Part shown: positions 1 to 7,753 of the stretch, piece by piece
Layout of the letters: every line of letters starts with the position of its first letter
How positions within the stretch are numbered: position 1 is the first letter of the stretch
Assembly: GCA_002398365.1 (NCBI GenBank)
Contig: DGYK01000065.1
Span: forward strand, 1-64,000
Origin: Flammeovirgaceae bacterium UBA5008
GTDB taxonomy: Bacteria > Bacteroidota > Bacteroidia > Cytophagales > Cyclobacteriaceae
Direction of reading: 5' to 3'
Length of the DNA: 64,000 nucleotides
The notes under the pieces: generated by a model
The model's input: only the letters and a program-made list of their open reading frames with translations
Database searches by the model: none
Told to the model about the DNA's origin: nothing
Position numbers and translations under genes: made by a program

Positions 1-92
1 GAAATGATACGGTATTTTCTGTAATAAACGTTTGAGAATTGATTAATTATGAAACATTCATTTTGGGTAAGAATTGATTAAGCTGTGCGTAG

Positions 93-134
93 AATAAAAA
101 CCATCTTTCCCGCTTCGAGGCGAAAAAGATGGTC
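93..134 (-). terminator. Rho-independent-type terminator after the VOC gene
   Basis: Read on the minus strand, ACCATCTTT pairs with AAAGATGGT around a GC-rich CGC/GCG inner stem, and the hairpin is followed by a T-rich run. It lies about 45 nt past the stop of the VOC gene, which makes it the likely end of the osmC-qor-VOC transcript. Confidence 0.65.
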
Positions 135-178
135 CATCCTATCAGATTATCTGAATATACTTACTTTGATTGCTACAT

Positions 179-544
179 TTATTTCATGGAGTGAAAGCCA
201 ACTTTGTTTCCTTCAGTATCGATAAAAAGTGCGATAAAGCCGTTTTCGCCAATAGCAGTTTTCGGCAGAATAATTTTTCCACCGGCCTTTTCTACTCTGC
301 CTAAAGGAACGGATAAATCTTTTCCGCCATCTAAATAAACTGTTGTGCCTGTGATAGATGGAATAAAGTTTTCACCGATTCCAATGGCTCCGCCAAATCC
401 GCCCTTCTTTGGGTCAGCCGGTAAATAAGCATATTGTCTGTTCGGGTCGTCATGAATTTGAGCATCTAAAACTTTGGCATAAAATGCTTTTGCTCTGTCG
501 AAATCTGTTGCCGGAATTTCAAACCAATTCAACGTAGTTACCAT
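179..544 (-). CDS. VOC (glyoxalase/bleomycin-resistance fold) family protein
   Basis: This 121-residue protein is one complete VOC module. It opens with LNWFEIPATDFDRAKAFY, the usual first beta-alpha unit, and ends with a strand containing DTEGNKVGFHS. Family members bind a divalent metal and act on glyoxal adducts, dioxygenase substrates or drugs; the substrate here cannot be read. It is the last gene of a three-gene leftward unit after osmC and the quinone reductase, with about 50 nt between it and qor and a hairpin terminator beyond. An upstream sigma-type promoter at 2063-2089 suggests it belongs to the local ECF regulon, which fits a detoxification role. The family is sure and the substrate unknown. 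Confidence 0.85.
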   Translation of the reverse strand: MVTTLNWFEIPATDFDRAKAFYAKVLDAQIHDDPNRQYAYLPADPKKGGFGGAIGIGENFIPSITGTTVYLDGGKDLSVPLGRVEKAGGKIILPKTAIGENGFIALFIDTEGNKVGFHSMK

Positions 545-596
545 GTTGTTAAAATTTATTTATGTTATTAAAATTTGATTTTTTTCTCTTTAGTAT

Positions 597-1577
597 TTAA
601 GGAATCAGCACCGTTTTACCGGTTGTTTTCCTGCTTTCCATTTGACGATGTGCTTCGGCAGCATCTTTCAAAGGAAAGGATTGGCCGATGTGAATTTTTA
701 GCTTTCCGGTTGCCGCATTTGAAAACAAGAATTGATATGCTTCCTGCATCAAGTCTGGTTTGTCGAAATAAGTTGCCAGTCCAAAACCCTGCACGATATG
801 ATTATAATTGACAAGTGCCGCGAAGGCATCAACTAAAGTGGAACCACCACTTGGATTTCCGTAACTAATTAACTTACCAAAAGGCGCAAGAATACTCAGG
901 TTACTTTTAAAAATCTCACCTCCTACGCCATCTAAAACTAAATCGACTCCTTTTCCTCCGGTAGCTTCTTTCACTTTTTGCACCCAGTCTGATTCGGTAT
1001 AATTAATTAACTCATCTGCACCCAATGATTTGGCAACGGCTAATTTCTCAGCACTACCTGCTGTAGCAATTATCTTACCCGCTCCCATCAGTTTTGCAAT
1101 TTGAACCAGCAATGTACCCACACCTCCAGCTGCTGCTTGTACCAGTACAGTTTGTCCTGCTTCTAGTTTGGCTCCGTTTTTTAACATCAGGAATGCAGTA
1201 AGACCTTGAACCTGCAATGCCAACGATTCCTGAGAAGAAATAGTAGGCGGAAGAACTGCTGCCAAATAAGAAGGTGTTACAGCATATTCCGCATATCCTC
1301 CGCCACCGGGAAGCATTGCCACCACACGATCTCCTAAGGCGATATTTTCGACACCTTTTCCCAGCTCGGTTACTTTTCCAGCCACCTCCCAACCGGGTAG
1401 ATAAGGTAACGTGACAGGGAAGACATATTGATTTCGTCTTTGCATGGCGTCCGAAAAATTTACTCCGGCTGCTTCCACTTTGATTCGAATTTGACCATCA
1501 CCTACCGATGGCACTGCTACCTCATGTATGATCAACTTCTCCGGGCTTCCAAATTCATTCACTATGATTTGTTTCAT
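597..1577 (-). CDS. NADPH:quinone oxidoreductase family, zinc-free MDR
   Basis: A medium-chain dehydrogenase/reductase of the quinone oxidoreductase group. The N-terminal GroES-like domain has GVNFSDAMQRR, and the Rossmann domain carries the nucleotide-binding AAAGGVGTLLVQIAK near residue 155. No zinc-ligand cysteine cluster is visible, as expected for QOR-type enzymes that reduce quinones or enones with NADPH. An ATG at 1598 overlaps the osmC stop as TAATG, but the conserved N-terminus (MKQIIVNEFG) begins at the ATG ending at 1577, so I prefer that start. The tight coupling to osmC and the downstream VOC gene suggests one oxidant- or electrophile-response operon. Confidence 0.88.
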   Translation of the reverse strand: MKQIIVNEFGSPEKLIIHEVAVPSVGDGQIRIKVEAAGVNFSDAMQRRNQYVFPVTLPYLPGWEVAGKVTELGKGVENIALGDRVVAMLPGGGGYAEYAVTPSYLAAVLPPTISSQESLALQVQGLTAFLMLKNGAKLEAGQTVLVQAAAGGVGTLLVQIAKLMGAGKIIATAGSAEKLAVAKSLGADELINYTESDWVQKVKEATGGKGVDLVLDGVGGEIFKSNLSILAPFGKLISYGNPSGGSTLVDAFAALVNYNHIVQGFGLATYFDKPDLMQEAYQFLFSNAATGKLKIHIGQSFPLKDAAEAHRQMESRKTTGKTVLIP

Positions 1578-1597
1578 TGTATTGAATTTATCGTCCA

Positions 1598-2014
1598 TTA
1601 ATTTTTTACAACTTCATAGACGGTGTCTATGTTTCCTTTTGTTGCTTTTGAATAAGAGCAAATCGATTTAGTTGCTTCGACCAGTTTTTTTGCAGTAGCG
1701 TAGTCTACATCATCGATTTTAACCAGAAGATGTGCACCCAAATTGAAATTACCTTTATCATGTATTACACCTACTTTAGCAGTTACTGAAACTTCTCCGA
1801 TTTTAACTTTTTCAATTCCTGCTGCCACTGCAACGCTCGTTCCAAAACATGCCGACCAAGCCGCAGCAAAAAGCTGTTCGGGATTAGTTGCGCCACCGGC
1901 ACCTCCCATTTCCTTCGGGATTCGTACATCGAGATCTAATATTGCATCTGATGATTTTGCGTGACCGTTTCTACCTGCTACTGTGGTTACTTCTGCTTCA
2001 TACAATTTTTCCAT
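1598..2014 (-). CDS. OsmC/Ohr-type organic hydroperoxide reductase
   Basis: The 138 residues match the Ohr branch of the OsmC family. The peroxidatic cysteine is C56 in NPEQLFAAAWSACF and the resolving cysteine is C119 in SICSYSKATKGN, with E46 and R31 in the positions expected for the catalytic Glu and Arg. Ohr proteins reduce organic hydroperoxides with thiols such as lipoylated proteins. It is first in a leftward operon with qor and VOC, and its stop overlaps a possible qor start. A CGTC -10 element 48 nt upstream with a 17-nt spacer links it to the ECF sigma factor nearby. The call is firm; the hydroperoxide specificity is inferred from the family. Confidence 0.92.
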   Translation of the reverse strand: MEKLYEAEVTTVAGRNGHAKSSDAILDLDVRIPKEMGGAGGATNPEQLFAAAWSACFGTSVAVAAGIEKVKIGEVSVTAKVGVIHDKGNFNLGAHLLVKIDDVDYATAKKLVEATKSICSYSKATKGNIDTVYEVVKN

Positions 2015-2062
2015 ATTACTTTTTTGTTTTAATGTTTTGTTGCTTGTGAATGATACTCTATT

Positions 2063-2089
2063 GACGAATGAATTTGAGGTATTTGGATT
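2063..2089 (-). promoter_or_regulatory. ECF42-type promoter upstream of osmC-qor-VOC
   Basis: On the minus strand a degenerate -35 element (AATCCA at 2089-2084) is followed by 17 nt and CGTC (2066-2063), then AATAGA. The -10, the spacer and the flanking bases match three sites upstream of the YCII genes. The -35 matches 4 of 6 positions, so this is the weakest of the four. Confidence 0.55.
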
Positions 2090-2103
2090 AAGAGAGTCGC
2101 ACC

Positions 2104-2547
2104 TTAATTTTGTTTCTGAATCGGGCGAACTTCTACTTTTCCCTTCTCTTTAGTTAGAAGAGGACAGCCTTTTGCAATCTCTACAGCCTCAGTGATATCT
2201 TTCGCATTCACAATGAGATAACCATCTACTGTTTGGCCAGATGCTAAAACAGCCCCATCTGTTACAACTTTACTTTTTCCGTTTACCACTTTGCCGATGG
2301 TTTGAAGAGGATCTCCTCCAACAAGAATTCCTTTCTGCGCAAGGCCTTGTTGCCAGGTTATCCACAATTGAATGTAATCCTTCACTTCTTTCAATTCATA
2401 ATTAGCCGTTTGAATGTGCATGTCTTCACCTCTGAATATGAAAATGAATTTTTCGGTCTTACTTTCTGCCTTTGATTGTGCATAACTGCTCATGGTAGCC
2501 ATCGTAATCATGGCTATTGTAAATAATGTTGTTTTTAGATTTTTCAT
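2104..2547 (-). CDS. Secreted YCII/DGPF-domain protein, paralogue 1
   Basis: A 147-residue protein with a clear Sec signal peptide (MKNLKTTLFTIAMITMATMSSYAQ, split about residue 24) ahead of one YCII/DGPF domain. The domain shows ITWQQGLAQKGILVGGD and the closing KGKVEVRPI strand. The DGPF signature is altered to DGAV. YCII proteins are usually cytosolic and of unknown or putatively hydrolytic or dehydrating function, so export is unusual. A tandem paralogue lies just upstream. It has its own ECF-type promoter 37 nt before the ATG, so it is probably controlled by the sigma factor at 3345-4619. Confidence 0.82.
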   Translation of the reverse strand: MKNLKTTLFTIAMITMATMSSYAQSKAESKTEKFIFIFRGEDMHIQTANYELKEVKDYIQLWITWQQGLAQKGILVGGDPLQTIGKVVNGKSKVVTDGAVLASGQTVDGYLIVNAKDITEAVEIAKGCPLLTKEKGKVEVRPIQKQN

Positions 2548-2584
2548 TGCTTTATTAGTTTATGTTTTTGACTTGTATTCTATT

Positions 2585-2611
2585 GACGAACGAGTTTCGG
2601 AAAATTGGACA
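2585..2611 (-). promoter_or_regulatory. ECF42-type promoter of YCII paralogue 1
   Basis: Minus-strand TGTCCA (2611-2606), a 17-nt spacer, and CGTC (2588-2585), 37 nt before the ATG at 2547. The AATTTT after the -35 box and AATAGA after the -10 box are shared with sister sites. Confidence 0.72.
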
Positions 2612-2622
2612 GTGCTGAATAG

Positions 2623-3063
2623 CTAATTTTCAGATTTCAGAACTTGTCTCACTTCTACCTTTCCGTTCTCCTTAAAAATGGGACACTCCTTTCCGATCTC
2701 TACCGCTTCGTTGATGTCTTTTGCCAAAATGAAAAGATGACCATTCACCATTTCTTTGCCTATCATAAAAGGACCGTCTGTTACTACTTTATTTTTTCCC
2801 TTTATCTGTTTTCCCGTTCGATAAAGATTATCACCTCCTATCAGGATTCCCTTCTGTGCAAGACCTTGCATCCAGGTAATCCATGATTGAATGTATTCCT
2901 TTGCTTCTTTTGAATCTTCGGCATTTTGGAGGTGCGTATCACCACCCCGGAACAGGAGCATAAACTTTTCTTTCTTAACCTCTACTGTTGCTTGTGCGGA
3001 ACTGCTCATTGTAGCGATCGTCATGATAACTAGGGCAAATGCGAGTGTTGTTAGATTTTTCAT
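2623..3063 (-). CDS. Secreted YCII/DGPF-domain protein, paralogue 2
   Basis: The 146 residues start with a signal peptide (MKNLTTLAFALVIMTIATMSSSAQ) and carry one YCII domain that keeps the classic motif as TDGPF. It shares the GLAQKGIL..GGD segment and the CP..KENGKVEVRQV end with its tandem neighbour, so the two are recent paralogues. A perfect ECF-type promoter lies 43 nt upstream. The role is unknown; the sigma-linked location suggests sensing or clearing a small molecule in the periplasm. The start is supported because the signal peptide begins at the first ATG. Confidence 0.83.
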   Translation of the reverse strand: MKNLTTLAFALVIMTIATMSSSAQATVEVKKEKFMLLFRGGDTHLQNAEDSKEAKEYIQSWITWMQGLAQKGILIGGDNLYRTGKQIKGKNKVVTDGPFMIGKEMVNGHLFILAKDINEAVEIGKECPIFKENGKVEVRQVLKSEN

Positions 3064-3106
3064 AGTTTTTGTTTTTTATTGGTTACTATTGTTAGTACAC
3101 CCCCTT

Positions 3107-3133
3107 GACGATTGGCTTTTTAGAAATTGGACA
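3107..3133 (-). promoter_or_regulatory. ECF42-type promoter of YCII paralogue 2
   Basis: Minus-strand TGTCCA (3133-3128), 17 nt, CGTC (3110-3107), 43 nt before the ATG at 3063. Spacer length and core bases are identical to the sites at 2585 and 5006. Confidence 0.72.
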
Positions 3134-3344
3134 AAAAATGAAATATTTTTTATCTGGCGGATTTAGCCATTGACACGATAACAATAGTGGCAGCGGGTTT
3201 TGCTTTAGAAACCTCTTTTATTCAATAAGAAAGGTCTTAACGCACAAATTGCTCTGGCGAGTTACCTGTAGAAGACGAGGATTAAGAACCTAGAGCTTTG
3301 AATGGTGGCTGTTGAACACTGAATAAATGTTCAATCAGAGTACT

Positions 3345-4619
3345 TTACTCGCTGGCGGAAAAACTTGGTAAGCTGTCGCGTTTCTTTTTAAGTTCGCTCA
3401 ACTTATTATTCAATAGTGATTTGTCATTATCGGTTTTTGCTTTCTGCTGGGCCATTTCAAAATACGAAATAGCTTTTCCATCGTCCAGGTCGGTGTATAA
3501 ATAACCTAACAAAGAATAGTAGAAATGATTATCTGTTAGATTTAATTTTTCTGCTTCTCGAATGGCCGTTTGCTTGCCTTTTACTTGTGCCAACGCATAC
3601 GTTCTGTTCAGTGCAGTTATCGGGGAGTATTCTATTAGTAAAAGTTGATTATAAGCTTGTAAAATATTGTTCCACTTTTGGGGATTTTCAATTTTGCTAC
3701 TATGCCAATAGGCAATGTTTGCCTCTAAATGATATTTGCTTAATTCATTGCCTTGGGCGCTCTGTATTAAATAATAATTTCCTTTTGTGATAAGTTCTTC
3801 GTTCCATAAATTTTTGTCCTGTTGGTCGTACAAAATCGGTTCGCCTATTTCATTGATTCTTGCTTCAAAACGTGAAGCGTGAAAGCACATCAACGCCATC
3901 AATGCATTTACGATGGGTTTGTTGGTCGTTTTATTTTCAATCAAAAAATAATTTAAACGCATGGCTTCCAAACATAATTCTTTTCGTAAATGCGTTTTTT
4001 GAGTGGTGGAATGATACCCTTCATTAAAAAGCAAGTACAAGGTTGCCAGAACAGAATCTAATCTTGACTTAACATCGATTTCCGTAGAGAATACAATGTT
4101 AATGTTTTCAGTCCGCAACTTTTCTTTCGCTCGAAATAAGCGTTTGTTGATGGTATCTTTATTTGTTAAAAATGCTTCTGCGATTTCATCTATTCCAAAA
4201 CCACAAAGAATTCGTAAGGCTAAACCAATTTGTGCTTCTGCTGGTATGATTGGATTGCAAATGGTAAAAATCATTTGCAATTGGCTGTCATTTATATTTT
4301 TTGGAGATAAATCAACTTCAATTGATTCGCTTTGTTTTTGATTTAGTTTTAAATCAGCAACTATTTTCTCAGAAAATGTTTTATGCCGTTTTAGATAGTC
4401 TTTGGTTTTGTTTTTAGCTACCGTATAAAGCCACGCGGTTGGGTTTTCGGGAATTCCTTTTAAACCCCACGTTTCAGAAGCCTGTAAAAAAGTATCATTT
4501 GTAATATCCTCGGCAATTTCAATCCCGCTCAAAGCGGGACCAAACAAATTACAGAGTACAGAAATTATTTTCCTGTACTCTGTTTTAAAAAGTTGTGGAA
4601 TTAATTCTTTCTCGCTCAA
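3345..4619 (-). CDS. ECF42-type RNA polymerase sigma factor with C-terminal TPR-like extension
   Basis: At 424 residues it is far longer than a minimal ECF factor. Residues about 10-90 form the sigma-2 region (DITNDTFLQASETW, AWLYTVAKNKTKDYLK) and about 125-170 the sigma-4 helix-turn-helix (LRILCGFGIDEIAEAFL). The remainder is the DUF6596/TPR-like extension typical of ECF42, with YLLFNEGYHS, ALMALMCFHASR, and SPITALNRTYALA. ECF42 factors lack a classical anti-sigma and sit beside DGPF/YCII genes, as here. The start codon is TTG, one base after the stop of the upstream YCII gene, which implies translational coupling. It probably transcribes its own operon and the neighbouring YCII and osmC units. 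Confidence 0.9.
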   Translation of the reverse strand: MSEKELIPQLFKTEYRKIISVLCNLFGPALSGIEIAEDITNDTFLQASETWGLKGIPENPTAWLYTVAKNKTKDYLKRHKTFSEKIVADLKLNQKQSESIEVDLSPKNINDSQLQMIFTICNPIIPAEAQIGLALRILCGFGIDEIAEAFLTNKDTINKRLFRAKEKLRTENINIVFSTEIDVKSRLDSVLATLYLLFNEGYHSTTQKTHLRKELCLEAMRLNYFLIENKTTNKPIVNALMALMCFHASRFEARINEIGEPILYDQQDKNLWNEELITKGNYYLIQSAQGNELSKYHLEANIAYWHSSKIENPQKWNNILQAYNQLLLIEYSPITALNRTYALAQVKGKQTAIREAEKLNLTDNHFYYSLLGYLYTDLDDGKAISYFEMAQQKAKTDNDKSLLNNKLSELKKKRDSLPSFSASE

Positions 4620-4620
4620 G

Positions 4621-4965
4621 TTAGCCGTTCATTGGTATGATGCTTCTTACCTCCACGTGACCTCCGTGGATAAGAATCGGACAACCCTCCGCCAACTTCA
4701 TTGCTTCGTCTAAGTTGGTTGCTTTTACAATGACATAACCTCCGATTATTTCTTTTACCTCCGCATAAGGTCCGTCTGCAATTACATGATTAGGCTTCAA
4801 TGTTTTTCCTTCAAAACTCAATCGATTGGCACTGACAATTTTTCCTTGCGCTGCAATGCCACCAAACCAATCCATCCACTGTTGAATGTTTGATTGCATT
4901 TGTTCCGGTGACGGGCCAAAGGATTCGTTGATTTCGCTGCTGAAAATCATCATAAACTCTTTCAT
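4621..4965 (-). CDS. YCII/DGPF-domain protein, cytosolic, partner of the ECF42 sigma
   Basis: A 114-residue single YCII domain without a signal peptide, beginning MKEFMMIFSSEINESFGPS. It carries the canonical ADGPY version of the DGPF motif and ends GGHVEVRSI. DGPF proteins are the conserved partners of ECF42 sigma factors, and this one is first in the sigma operon with the sigma start immediately after its stop. It is the likely cytosolic member, whereas the two paralogues downstream are exported. Biochemical role unknown. A matched promoter sits 40 nt upstream. Confidence 0.9.
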   Translation of the reverse strand: MKEFMMIFSSEINESFGPSPEQMQSNIQQWMDWFGGIAAQGKIVSANRLSFEGKTLKPNHVIADGPYAEVKEIIGGYVIVKATNLDEAMKLAEGCPILIHGGHVEVRSIIPMNG

Positions 4966-5005
4966 GTTGTATCTTTTTAAATGGTTAATTAATTGACGCT
5001 CTCAT

Positions 5006-5032
5006 GACGATTAACTTTTGTAAAATTGGACA
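5006..5032 (-). promoter_or_regulatory. ECF42-type autoregulatory promoter of the YCII-sigma operon
   Basis: Minus-strand TGTCCA (5032-5027) and CGTC (5009-5006) separated by 17 nt, 40 nt before the YCII ATG at 4965. The same arrangement precedes the other YCII genes. As I recall, actinobacterial ECF42 promoters were reported with a TGTCGA -35 and a CGA/TC -10, which this closely resembles. Confidence 0.75.
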
Positions 5033-5254
5033 GCTCTTTGCGTTTATCTGTATTCAAGCATCATGAATAAATTCAATCTTGTTATGAGTTACATCTTCTA
5101 CTACAGCACGAAGTTTTCATGATAAGAGAGAAACGAGGGTTCTTGTAATTAAAGTGATTTTAGTTGTCCTACTCATTAGTTTTATTCAACTTTGTAGTGC
5201 AATTATTCAGTGTTATTAACAAGGAAACAAGTAGTATTCTAAATAGGCCTTAGT

Positions 5255-5635
5255 ATGATAAACAATACTATTATTGAAAATCAAGCAGATACAACAGAAC
5301 AAAAAATCATCTTTGATGAAAATTCTTGTCCTGTAACTGCCACCATGAAAGTTTTGGGAGGAAAATGGAAACCCATACTCATTAATGCCATCTATCTTAC
5401 TACGCCTGCCCGATTTGGGGAATTGAAGCGAAGCGTAAAGGGAATAACCCAATCGATGCTCACTCAGCAATTGAGAGAATTAGAAGAGGATGGAATAATC
5501 AGCAGAAAAATTTATGCGGAAATTCCACCACGAGTTGAATATACTTTAACGGAGTTTGGGCTTACCCTGTCTCCAATCATGCTGGCTTTGGCCAAGTGGG
5601 GAAAAGAGTATCGATTAAACAAGCAGAAAGTGTGA
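5255..5635 (+). CDS. HxlR-family winged-helix transcriptional regulator
   Basis: A 126-residue HxlR protein. The family core is complete: CPVTATMKVLGGKWKPILI, then ARFGELKRSVKGITQSMLTQQLRELEEDGII as the recognition helix, then the wing RKIYAEIPPRVEYTLTEFG. HxlR regulators commonly sense electrophiles or redox state through the N-terminal cysteine, present here as C29 in ENSCPVTA. It is divergent from the YCII-sigma operon and convergent with an NmrA-like reductase. A decayed copy lies at 8763-9104. Targets are unknown; nearby oxidoreductases are the likeliest. Confidence 0.92.
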   Translation: MINNTIIENQADTTEQKIIFDENSCPVTATMKVLGGKWKPILINAIYLTTPARFGELKRSVKGITQSMLTQQLRELEEDGIISRKIYAEIPPRVEYTLTEFGLTLSPIMLALAKWGKEYRLNKQKV

Positions 5636-5773
5636 CTACCTCCCTCTGTTACATCAAGGCCGAAATGCCATTCGTTAAAATAATTGTTTCGAAAATTCTT
5701 CCTGGTGCAGTTGATGTGAGGAGACAAAATTAAAGAAGGCGCTTTTGTGACGTTGCTGATCTGCCTTATCAAA

Positions 5774-5806
5774 AATTCGACATGCCCTAAACGGACATGT
5801 CGAATT
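5774..5806. repeat. REP-like hairpin element, copy 1
   Basis: Perfect 11-bp inverted repeat AATTCGACATG / CATGTCGAATT around an 11-nt loop (CCCTAAACGGA). A very similar hairpin with an 11-nt loop is at 16638-16668. It lies between the convergent HxlR and NmrA genes and may protect or terminate their transcripts. Confidence 0.6.
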
Positions 5807-5862
5807 GTATGAAGGCCATGACGAAGTCTAATGATTTGTATCCATCTAATTTTTCCTGATCA

Positions 5863-6759
5863 TTAATTTGACTTATAAATCGCTGCAAACTCCGTGGCAA
5901 AATCTTCCAATTTTATTTTGCCCAAAGTCGGTTTATTGGCCAAAGAAAAGTAATGACCCGTTGATTCTCTTTTAGCAAGCTGTTCCCCAAGTTCAATAAT
6001 TAAATCGATCAGATGTGGCGGGAATTGGCTTTGTTCCAAACCCGCTTTTAATTGCTCATTAGTGAAAGGTGTCCAGCGCAATTCTTTGCCAATGGCTTCG
6101 CCAATTACGGATGCAATATCATTTAACGACCGATTGTCACTCACAACATAATAGGGCTCTTTGCTACTTATGTTTGAGGTTGTAATAGCCTCAAAAGCCA
6201 CTTCCGCAATGTCTCTGGTATGCACCAGTGGAACGATATTTTCAGGGTCACCATAGTTATTGCCAATTACCCCGATACTTTTTATTGAAGCAATTTGAGG
6301 AATCAGGTTGGAATAAAAATAAGCAGCTCTTAAGTTAATTACTTCTACATTTTGAAGTTTACTTAACTCATGCTCTAATTGTGCGATTGACTTTAGTATG
6401 CCCTGGCCGCTCGCAAGATGAGCCCCATACGTACTTAGGTTCACCACTTTTTTGATATGATTGGCTTCGATGGCTTTTCGGTAGTTTTCTGCAATCCGTT
6501 TACTGTACTCCACCCAATCTGTAGTAATATGATACGGAGCTGGTATCATCGCATAAACAGCATCAGCCCCCTTAAATACTTTTGAAATAAAAGCCCCATC
6601 CTCAATGGTGCCGATCGCTGCCGTTGCACCCGTATCCGTTACAGGTTTTAAATTTTCTACACTACGACCAATTACCGTTACATGATGACCTTGGCTTAGT
6701 AATTTTTCGGCAAGTAGTCTAGTGATATTACCGGCTGCGCCTGTTAATGTTATTTTCAT
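5863..6759 (-). CDS. NmrA-like NAD(P)-binding reductase (atypical SDR)
   Basis: The 298 residues begin with the Rossmann motif TGAAGNITRLLAEKLLSQGH (GxxGxxG-like). Further features are DAVYAMIPAPYH and NLSTYGAHLASGQG, as in NmrA/HSCARG and azoreductase-like proteins, which lack the strict YxxxK catalytic pair. Such proteins bind NAD(P) and act as redox sensors or quinone/isoflavone-type reductases. It is the last gene of a leftward group after an alpha/beta hydrolase and an SDR, with short gaps of 38 and 11 nt, suggesting one operon. The substrate cannot be inferred. Confidence 0.85.
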   Translation of the reverse strand: MKITLTGAAGNITRLLAEKLLSQGHHVTVIGRSVENLKPVTDTGATAAIGTIEDGAFISKVFKGADAVYAMIPAPYHITTDWVEYSKRIAENYRKAIEANHIKKVVNLSTYGAHLASGQGILKSIAQLEHELSKLQNVEVINLRAAYFYSNLIPQIASIKSIGVIGNNYGDPENIVPLVHTRDIAEVAFEAITTSNISSKEPYYVVSDNRSLNDIASVIGEAIGKELRWTPFTNEQLKAGLEQSQFPPHLIDLIIELGEQLAKRESTGHYFSLANKPTLGKIKLEDFATEFAAIYKSN

Positions 6760-6797
6760 TTTTTTATTGATAGATTATGATTCGACTTTGTTTCTCG

Positions 6798-7742
6798 TTA
6801 TTTAATGCCTCGTTTGATTAAGAAGGCTTTGATGATTTTTGCAGCTTCTTCATGTTTTTCTTCTAATAAAAAATGTCCTGCATCGATCGGGCTAATTTGA
6901 GCGGTAGGCACGTCTTGTAAGAAATATTTATTGCCGGATTCTATAAATATTTTATCACGTTTGCCGGATATAACTAATAAGTTCGGCTTATATGCTTTTA
7001 AATAGTTCTGAGCTTGCGGAAAGAATTCGAAGTTACTTTTATAGTCCTTCAAGTTGGCGAGCAAAATCAAATCGGCTCCCGGCTTCGAAACATGATAGTA
7101 ATCCAGTAAGTATCCATCCGGGCTTATCTTTTCAGGATTCGTTGCCCATGGTAAATACAATGATTTGATAACATCTAATTGAAAAAATATTCTTGCTGCC
7201 TTTTCCGTTTCAGGGTTCGGATTCAACGTATAATCAAAAACAGTTTTTGCCACATTGGGATCTGCTCCCTCCGGATAAATAGTTGTATTCTGCACTATGA
7301 TCGACTGGACTCTATCCGGATGAGCGACCGCTATTCTGAATCCAATCGGGCCACCGATGTCAAACACGTATAAAGAATATTTTGCTATGCCTAAGGTTTC
7401 AATGAACTTGCTCGTGTTACCCGCAATGTTATCAAAAGAGTAATTGAACTGATCCACTTTGGGAGCATCACTTTGTCCCATACCGATGTAATCGGGTGCT
7501 ACCACATAATATTTATCCGATAAGTCTTTAATCAAATCGCGATACTGATGGGAAGAAGAGGGAAAGCCATGAAGCAATACTATGGCAGGCTTGCTTTTAT
7601 CTCCCGCTTCGCGGTAGAATATATTGTAGCCATCTACATTTACCGTTTTAAAGGAAACGTTTTGATTTGGTTGAGCATTTGCATTTAAAAATGTTATTGC
7701 AGTTACAACTGCGATAAAGATGATTGCTGTCAAATTTTTCAT
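6798..7742 (-). CDS. Exported alpha/beta hydrolase, epoxide-hydrolase/haloalkane-dehalogenase-like
   Basis: This 314-residue protein has a signal peptide (MKNLTAIIFIAVVTAITFLNANAQ) and an alpha/beta hydrolase fold. The oxyanion motif is LLHGFPSSSHQYRDL. The nucleophile elbow reads YVFDIGGPIGFR, so the nucleophile is Asp rather than Ser, as in epoxide hydrolases and haloalkane dehalogenases. The later acid lies in GKRDKIF and the catalytic His in DAGHFLLEEKH. It would act in the periplasm. It is the middle gene between an SDR (11 nt) and an NmrA-like reductase (38 nt), and shares a signal-peptide opening (MKNLT) with the secreted YCII protein at 2623. The fold is certain; substrate unknown. 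Confidence 0.87.
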   Translation of the reverse strand: MKNLTAIIFIAVVTAITFLNANAQPNQNVSFKTVNVDGYNIFYREAGDKSKPAIVLLHGFPSSSHQYRDLIKDLSDKYYVVAPDYIGMGQSDAPKVDQFNYSFDNIAGNTSKFIETLGIAKYSLYVFDIGGPIGFRIAVAHPDRVQSIIVQNTTIYPEGADPNVAKTVFDYTLNPNPETEKAARIFFQLDVIKSLYLPWATNPEKISPDGYLLDYYHVSKPGADLILLANLKDYKSNFEFFPQAQNYLKAYKPNLLVISGKRDKIFIESGNKYFLQDVPTAQISPIDAGHFLLEEKHEEAAKIIKAFLIKRGIK

Positions 7743-7753
7743 TTTTGTTTTTT

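Noticed and set aside
575..811. 78-codon plus-strand frame antisense to the quinone reductase
   Set aside because: Antisense to a well-supported gene and without domain likeness.
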